Shown here: piece after piece, positions 7,690 to 12,375 of the stretch
How positions within the stretch are numbered: position 1 is the stretch's first letter
Layout: each line of letters starts with the position of its first letter
NCBI GenBank assembly: GCA_016744725.1
Contig: JADGDW010000032.1
Location: 8,242 to 20,616 of the forward strand
DNA from: Candidatus Albibeggiatoa sp. nov. BB20
GTDB taxonomy: Bacteria; Pseudomonadota; Gammaproteobacteria; Beggiatoales; Beggiatoaceae
Reading direction: 5' to 3'
DNA: 12,375 nt
Made by a program: the position numbers and the translations under genes
Notes under the pieces: generated by a model
Database searches by the model: none
What the model was told of the DNA's origin: nothing
The model's input: only the letters and a program-made list of their open reading frames with translations

Positions 7690-7914
7690 ATGTACGAAAA
7701 TGACGCGCTTAGTCTTTATAGTCATATACTTAAGTTAGAGCAGCAAGACTCGCCTGATAAATATGAGGCTGAGGATTATGCTGAAAAATTATGCGACTGT
7801 ATACAGGATAACGATAATAGTGAATGTGGAGAATATATATATTCAATGCTTATCGTATTCATTGTATTGGTCATGCTAGGTGTTTTCTTATTTAATGGAG
7901 TAGTGTTTAATTGA
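7690..7914 (+). CDS. Small C-terminally anchored membrane protein, unknown function
   Basis: A 74-residue protein that I do not recognise. The first ~48 residues are acidic and predicted helical (DALSLYSHILKLEQQ, then KYEAEDYAEKL) and carry three cysteines at 35, 37 and 46 (CDC and ECGE). Residues 50-70 form one hydrophobic helix, with only four residues after it, so it would be a tail-anchored type protein facing the cytoplasm. Support for a real gene comes from the strong ribosome binding site, an ATG start, plausible composition and a hairpin terminator 18 bases after the TGA stop. It stands alone on the plus strand between the WD40 pseudogene and the convergent STAND ATPase gene. It could be a small membrane effector or toxin-like protein, but nothing in the sequence proves this. 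Confidence 0.65.
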   Translation: MYENDALSLYSHILKLEQQDSPDKYEAEDYAEKLCDCIQDNDNSECGEYIYSMLIVFIVLVMLGVFLFNGVVFN

Positions 7915-7931
7915 TTATTAAACTTACCTGA

Positions 7932-7974
7932 GTTCTTGTTTCGTTGTGATATTGATGAAACAAGAACCTTTTCT
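7932..7974 (+). terminator. Rho-independent terminator
   Basis: Perfect 11-base arms GTTCTTGTTTC (7932-7942) and GAAACAAGAAC (7957-7967) enclose a 14-base loop and are followed by CTTTTCT. The T-tract is on the plus strand, so it ends the transcript of the 74-residue protein; the reverse direction lacks a T-run. Confidence 0.75.
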
Positions 7975-7985
7975 ATTAATATAAT

Positions 7986-9890
7986 TTAGCGAGAAGAGCC
8001 CATTAACTCTTCTGGGAATGGTTCAACCCACTTCCAATCAGGTGCAGCTTCTTTCGACTGATGAATCAAGGCTTGTAGCTCTTTATTATCATCAGATACT
8101 TTGTCCCATAAATGATTTAGAATTTGTGAGGCTAATTCTTCTTGAGTTTGTATGGTTAATAGAGTCGATGCTCCTTCATACAATGCGGTTCGCACCATAT
8201 TAATATCCTCATCTTCCTCAAACCAATCATAATCCATCAACACTGTATGTAATGGCGAAATTTTTAATTTATTCAAAATCCAATCTAAATCCAGCAATAA
8301 TGATTTCAACTCACCTTTACGGTTTGCATTGTACAAATGCATACTTAAATATTGGAAGAAATAACCATCATTAGGCCCACTAATCCAGCCATGTTGATCG
8401 CATAAACGTCGATAAGCCACTAACAAATGATTATGCAATTTATCCACTTCAGATTCTGCATAAGCAAATTCATATTGATAGGAATGTAAAGAAATCACTT
8501 TACCTAATGATGCTGATTCTCTAATTTGTAACATGTCACGAGACGCTAATTCAGTTAAAAAGCGTTCTACATCTTCATTTGACATTTGGTATAAATATCG
8601 CCACAACACTTTAATTGCTGCTAACGGAATTCGTGTGTAATCACCAAAAACTGAGAGCGATGAATAATATTCACCTTCTTCACCCAAATCATCAGCATTC
8701 ATAAATAAAGCTTGCATCAAAATATGTGGATATTTTTCTGGAAACTCAAAATCCGTATTCTGTAAATCCCTCGCCACTTCTTTCCACTCATCAAGCTGAC
8801 GACTTTTAACAATATTGGCAACATAACCCAATAAGCTTGGCGAATGCTGACATAATTTGGACAAAGAATCTAACTTAATTGGAATACTTTCACGTTTGAT
8901 ATGATTGCCAACCCGCTGCATAAAGTAGTTTATCGCATGTTCGGTTGAAAAAGCATCTAAGTTAAAATGAACCGTTGATGGTAAAAAGTATTTCAAAATA
9001 TCAAAGAAATTATCTTCACTGGTGGTTATCAGCATTTGTCCATATTGACCTAACACATTAAAAGATAAAATATCCTGAGGATCAATTGAATCGTCAAATA
9101 CAAGGAGACAAGTTTGAGTTGCAGTCAAACGCCTGATTCTCTCAGCGGCTGTTTCAGTATCAACAAACAATAATTTTTTCTCATCTAAACCATGTGAAAT
9201 ATTGGTCAGACGGGTTAAAAGATCAGGCTCTTTACCCATTGCAACCCAGAAAATACCATCAGGATATGCGGTTCTAATTGCGCTATCACGCGCCAAAGTT
9301 GCAGCCAGTACCGATTTCCCCATACCTACTGGGGCAGATAACAAAATAGGAGGGCGTTCTTCTTTGTATTCCGTGAGAATTTGCTTTTTTATTTGGCTGA
9401 ATAATGAGTTATTGATGACCGCATTATTTGGCAACGTAGGCACATTATGTAACATCGCAGGCTGAGTATCTTTTTTCAATTGCGCAAGTTGGTAACGGAT
9501 ACGCTGTAATTCCTTATCAACATCTTCCATCATTTCCTGCAATAATAGCTGACGTTTCAGTTCAACCTTTAAATTTTTGTATTCATGTAGTTTAACAATA
9601 ACTTTTTCAAATCTGTTGTGATAGAACTTAAGTTGCTCAATTTGTTGTTCAGAAACTTGTTTTTCTGCTCGGGCAGTACTTTTTCCTGCTGGTTGCCCGC
9701 CATCGTCTGCTAATGTTGCAAGGTCATCAATATCATCTAATAAATCTTGAAATTCATTCATTGGCAATACAATCGCGCTTTTATTGCCTAATTCATCCGT
9801 TAGATATTGTTTATGTAATAATTTCTGTTCGACCATTTTTGACGCTATCACAAACCCATCCTCCTCGTTTTGGTATTTTGAACCTGACAT
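7986..9890 (-). CDS. STAND/NB-ARC ATPase with antitoxin-like N-terminus and APAF-1-like helical region
   Basis: I choose the ATG at 9890 (634 residues). A TTG 45 bases upstream would give 649 but lies within a likely promoter. Numbering here follows the 649-residue form. Residues 36-79 (QYLTDELGNKSAIVLPMNEF, then LLDDIDDLATLADD) resemble Phd/YefM-type antitoxins. A charged coiled coil spans about 95-157. The NTPase core has Walker A APVGMGKS (201-208, first Gly replaced by Ala), Walker B CLLVFDD (276-282), LITTSED (302-308, Ser where NB-ARC proteins usually have Arg), and a GLPL-like CQHSPSLLGYV (362-372). A winged-helix-like part with LHSYQYEF (483-490) leads to an APAF-1-type helical region: DGYFFQYLSMHL (523-534) and LLLDLDWILNKL (546-557). 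In cyanobacterial relatives a WD40 propeller follows; here the protein stops after WVEPFPEEL. It is likely an oligomerising switch ATPase in signalling or defence, with no recognisable effector or sensor repeats. Confidence 0.85.
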   Translation of the reverse strand: MSGSKYQNEEDGFVIASKMVEQKLLHKQYLTDELGNKSAIVLPMNEFQDLLDDIDDLATLADDGGQPAGKSTARAEKQVSEQQIEQLKFYHNRFEKVIVKLHEYKNLKVELKRQLLLQEMMEDVDKELQRIRYQLAQLKKDTQPAMLHNVPTLPNNAVINNSLFSQIKKQILTEYKEERPPILLSAPVGMGKSVLAATLARDSAIRTAYPDGIFWVAMGKEPDLLTRLTNISHGLDEKKLLFVDTETAAERIRRLTATQTCLLVFDDSIDPQDILSFNVLGQYGQMLITTSEDNFFDILKYFLPSTVHFNLDAFSTEHAINYFMQRVGNHIKRESIPIKLDSLSKLCQHSPSLLGYVANIVKSRQLDEWKEVARDLQNTDFEFPEKYPHILMQALFMNADDLGEEGEYYSSLSVFGDYTRIPLAAIKVLWRYLYQMSNEDVERFLTELASRDMLQIRESASLGKVISLHSYQYEFAYAESEVDKLHNHLLVAYRRLCDQHGWISGPNDGYFFQYLSMHLYNANRKGELKSLLLDLDWILNKLKISPLHTVLMDYDWFEEDEDINMVRTALYEGASTLLTIQTQEELASQILNHLWDKVSDDNKELQALIHQSKEAAPDWKWVEPFPEELMGSSR

Positions 9891-9917
9891 TATAAGCCTA
9901 AAATAGGTCTTCTGAGA

Positions 9918-9947
9918 ATAATATAAGTCAAGCAAAATATACTACAA
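9918..9947 (-). promoter_or_regulatory. Candidate promoter of the STAND ATPase gene
   Basis: On the minus strand TTGTAG (plus 9942-9947) and TATTAT (9918-9923) are 18 bases apart. If used, transcription starts downstream of the TTG codon at 9933-9935, favouring the ATG at 9890 as the true start. Found by eye only. Confidence 0.35.
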
Positions 9948-10410
9948 TAAATTACAAATCAATTGGATAGTCTTATAGTAAAGGTAGGATATTGGCTTTA
10001 ACTTTATTAACTTTGGGTAAAAAACGCCAAGCTAAATAACTCGTGGATGGTTATTTAGTACTTATGTTACGTAAAAAGTTAAAAAAACTTGGTTTACAAT
10101 GGTTTGAGCAGTTTTAAAGATTCAGTGCATAGTCATTATATGTTTAGATTTAACTCATAAGATGCCCGCACCTATCCTCCCCATTCTCGAATACTTTATT
10201 CGGTGGGTTTCATTTTGTTCTACCAAGACCCTATATGCGTAAGGCGCGTTCACAATTCTTTATGTGACGAGATCGAGATAATTTTGTTACGAAAGTTAAA
10301 ATCTATCGTGCCATCCAGACTTTGCATAAATCCTTAGAAAACTATATTTATAATTCAACCATTTTTAAAGAAAAGTGAATAAATACTGGCTCCTAAGGAT
10401 TACAATCCAT
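9948..10410. other. Intergenic region with hairpins and possible decayed coding traces
   Basis: No intact gene. A 9-base perfect inverted repeat, CTAAATAAC (10032-10040) with GTTATTTAG (10050-10058), has a 9-base loop. A smaller CGAAT/ATTCG dyad lies near 10178-10192. A GGTGGGTTTCATTTTGTTCTACC-type stretch (about 10202-10225) resembles the intergenic repeats whose translation reads RWVSF in many Gammaproteobacteria. A 47-codon plus-strand frame at 10235-10378 begins MRKARSQFFM, is broken by a TGA at codon 11, and continues with protein-like sequence; it may be a gene remnant or chance. Confidence 0.4.
10032..10058. repeat. Perfect 9-bp inverted repeat
   Basis: CTAAATAAC and GTTATTTAG pair fully around TCGTGGATG. 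On the minus strand a six-T run (GGCGTTTTTT) follows a few bases later, so it could be a distal terminator for the membrane-protein gene at the right edge, but the T-run is too far from the stem for confidence. Confidence 0.4.
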
Positions 10411-12375
10411 TTATTTTGCTGGTGGCTCAGGTGTAGGTTCTTTATCTTTCGATAACTCAGGATGATGATGTTCATCTTCTTCATCTTCTTCTTGATTTAT
10501 CACCGTCCATAGTTGCCACGTCCAGACTACAACGATAATTACCGTAAATATTGAACCTACGTAAACTGTAGGCATCATATCTGCCTCCATTTCTGCAATC
10601 GCATACACCATGGAAGCAGTACCTGAGCTAACCATCAGAATACCTGCAATATGTAACATTTGATTTGCTTTAACTGTGAATAAAATCAGTGCTGAGCCAA
10701 TCAAAAAGGTACTGAATAAACTAATGACTTGCCCTACAACTTGAGCCGCCGTTGAAACATACATCATTGAATATTTAGGTACATCTTCTGACAGTTCTTT
10801 TTTGTCTTTATCATCTGAATCAGCAGCAGATAAATTTTGGTCATCTGAATAAATTTGACTAAAACTAAATCCAACCCAACGGTTATCTTCACCAAATGTT
10901 TGCTTTTTAAATATATATTTCATTTTACGCACATTAATATCTAAATTACTGCGTAATACTTCTAAATTGGTGTCCCCAGGCATTACCTGATAATACGCAC
11001 CACCAGGTAGGTACACATCCCATACCAAATGTCCGACCAAAGCACCTTCTAATACAGGTAAATGCTCTTCCAATGTTCCCCAAAATCCAAGTGGGTCTCC
11101 CTCACTAGAGTACTGTAATTTAATGGTAAATGGGTCTTCTGATTTAATTAAGCGTACCAATATCGAATTTTCACCTAATTGGGCAGTACGAGCACGTTCT
11201 CTCGCTTGACCATCCAATCGGTTGCCAACCATGACAGAAATAATTTGTGAGTTTTCAGGTAATTTTATTTCTAATAATTGACTTTGGGTATTCTCAATTT
11301 CAAAGCTGGCTTGGGTATATACACCACCCTGCTTTCCAAGCAATGTTTCATAATGAGCCTCGCTAATTTTTGTTGAGCGAGTTGTTTCATAACGACCCAA
11401 TTTTAAAGGAAGCAAGTAATGAGAACCTAAAAATGTGTAGCGAAAAGCACGCAATACAGGCCTTTTTAAAGCATGGGTTTTTTGCAATAGTGCTTCTGGC
11501 AGTTTATTAATCTGCATGGGCCACACTTTGCCTGTATCTTCCAAGCCTAAGGTTTCAACATAAATACCAGGTTTATTTAAATATTCTTGATCTGTTTCAG
11601 CTTTATTTTCAATATCTAAATCATCTGGAATATCTGATTTTAAAGAAATAGCAAGAAAGCCATTTGATACACTCGCGCCTTCTGGTGAAACAATCGGCAT
11701 CATGACATTATCTGCATCTTTCCATGAAAAATTCATTTCATACTTCAACATCAGAGTAACATGCTCAACAATAGGCTGTGCAAAAGTAATATTTAAAACC
11801 AATCCATAAACATCAGTATCAGATTCTTCAACACATTCAACCTCAGCACAACTGAGTTTAAGATTTTGTAATTCATCAGGCATCTTGGGAAGATGTAAGC
11901 GTAATTCTCGAATACCGCTATTGTTGGGGCTGGTTACCTTCAAATCAACAATTGAAATACCTTCAACAAGGGCTTCTCCCACTGAAATTAAACTACTGAC
12001 TTGGGCATCAAAAATAACGGGTTCTTCCTCAGGGCGTTCTATTTCTACCGCAATAGCTGGAATTTCATCTTCTGGTTGTAGGTGATATTTATAAATATAA
12101 CGAATTTTACTGGTGAGCCGAGAATGAAAGAACTCAGGTAATTCTTGTTGCCCCACTTTTGAAATATTATTTTCTCTATTTTTTTTATCTTCTGGCTGTA
12201 ATTTATATAGGGGGTGGTGCAATAGAGATACATAGTGAGATTGGCGTGTTACCTCTAATAAACTGGGAACAGAAACATTTATATTTTGCATTTCAGCCGA
12301 GATAGCTTGCTCATAATCAATAACAAAAACAACTTCATCGTCGATCTCCCTATCAACATAAATCACTATTTTTTG
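10411..12375 (-). CDS. C-terminal part of a large beta-rich membrane protein, unknown function
   Basis: The frame is open to the right edge; the GTG at 12366 is not a convincing start, so the gene probably continues beyond the window. At least 654 residues are present, numbered here from that GTG. Residues 1 to about 500 are rich in alternating hydrophobic and polar strands and look like tandem beta-sandwich modules, with YTQASFEIENTQSQLLEIKLP (350-370) and a following VMVGNR resembling modules in large exported proteins of Planctomycetes and Proteobacteria. A charged linker (about 508-530) precedes three predicted membrane helices at about 539-565, 568-590 and 599-623. The tail (625-651) is acidic with HHH and ends in Pro-rich sequence. 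The long N-terminal part would face the periplasm or cytoplasm depending on a signal peptide that lies outside the window. No catalytic motif was recognised. Confidence 0.75.
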   Translation of the reverse strand, partial: QKIVIYVDREIDDEVVFVIDYEQAISAEMQNINVSVPSLLEVTRQSHYVSLLHHPLYKLQPEDKKNRENNISKVGQQELPEFFHSRLTSKIRYIYKYHLQPEDEIPAIAVEIERPEEEPVIFDAQVSSLISVGEALVEGISIVDLKVTSPNNSGIRELRLHLPKMPDELQNLKLSCAEVECVEESDTDVYGLVLNITFAQPIVEHVTLMLKYEMNFSWKDADNVMMPIVSPEGASVSNGFLAISLKSDIPDDLDIENKAETDQEYLNKPGIYVETLGLEDTGKVWPMQINKLPEALLQKTHALKRPVLRAFRYTFLGSHYLLPLKLGRYETTRSTKISEAHYETLLGKQGGVYTQASFEIENTQSQLLEIKLPENSQIISVMVGNRLDGQARERARTAQLGENSILVRLIKSEDPFTIKLQYSSEGDPLGFWGTLEEHLPVLEGALVGHLVWDVYLPGGAYYQVMPGDTNLEVLRSNLDINVRKMKYIFKKQTFGEDNRWVGFSFSQIYSDDQNLSAADSDDKDKKELSEDVPKYSMMYVSTAAQVVGQVISLFSTFLIGSALILFTVKANQMLHIAGILMVSSGTASMVYAIAEMEADMMPTVYVGSIFTVIIVVVWTWQLWTVINQEEDEEDEHHHPELSKDKEPTPEPPAK

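Noticed and set aside
9202..9465. 87-codon open frame on the plus strand
   Set aside because: It is antisense to the Walker A and surrounding region of the STAND ATPase and shows no family features.
12070..12210. Repeated YKLQPED / YHLQPED motif as a tandem protein repeat
   Set aside because: The similarity covers only seven residues and does not extend into the flanks; probably coincidence.
11885..12233. Short frames in other phases over the right-edge gene
   Set aside because: They overlap the long continuous beta-rich protein and have no expression signals.
1..12375. CRISPR array, tRNA, rRNA or intact insertion sequence
   Set aside because: No regularly spaced repeats, cloverleaf-like sequences, rRNA signatures or transposase domains were seen on either strand.

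Overview
The window is AT-rich bacterial DNA. The two left-hand genes, carA, a DUF3301 gene and a SirB2-family gene are typical of Gammaproteobacteria. Mixed with them are gene types abundant in filamentous or multicellular bacteria: a CHAT caspase-like protease, STAND/NB-ARC ATPases, an APAF-1-like helical region, and a J-domain/WD40 propeller gene. That mix at low GC suggests a Beggiatoa/Thiothrix-like member of the Thiotrichales; this assignment is inference and no rRNA gene is present to test it.

Layout. (1) Positions 1-1820, plus strand: the C-terminal half of a YcjX-like P-loop protein, overlapped by one base by a YcjF-like membrane protein. (2) 1821-2126: a convergent intergenic stretch rich in potential stem-loops. 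(3) 2127-3257, minus: carA, with all glutaminase catalytic residues but no carB beside it. (4) 3466-5240, minus: a translationally coupled pair made of a small DUF3301 membrane protein and a CHAT protease fused to a shortened NB-ARC-like module. (5) 5353-5763, plus: a four-helix SirB2-family membrane protein. (6) 5756-7195, minus: a decayed gene that once encoded a J domain, one membrane helix and a complete seven-repeat WD40 propeller. It is now interrupted by three in-frame TGA codons and two frameshifts. (7) 7199-7689: AT-rich and gene-free, leading to a 74-residue membrane-anchored protein with a strong ribosome binding site and its own terminator (7690-7974). (8) 7986-9890, minus: a STAND ATPase with an antitoxin-like N-terminus, a coiled coil, an NB-ARC-type core and an APAF-1-like helical region, ending where relatives usually start a WD40 propeller. 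(9) 9891-10410: non-coding or decayed sequence. (10) 10411 to the right edge, minus: the C-terminal part of a large beta-rich protein of unknown function with three membrane helices.

Housekeeping genes occupy the left and centre, and accessory signalling or defence-type genes the centre and right. The most notable items are the DUF3301-CHAT coupled pair with its reduced ATPase, the antitoxin-headed STAND protein without a sensor, and the broken J-TM-WD40 gene. No CRISPR array, tRNA, rRNA or intact mobile element was seen.
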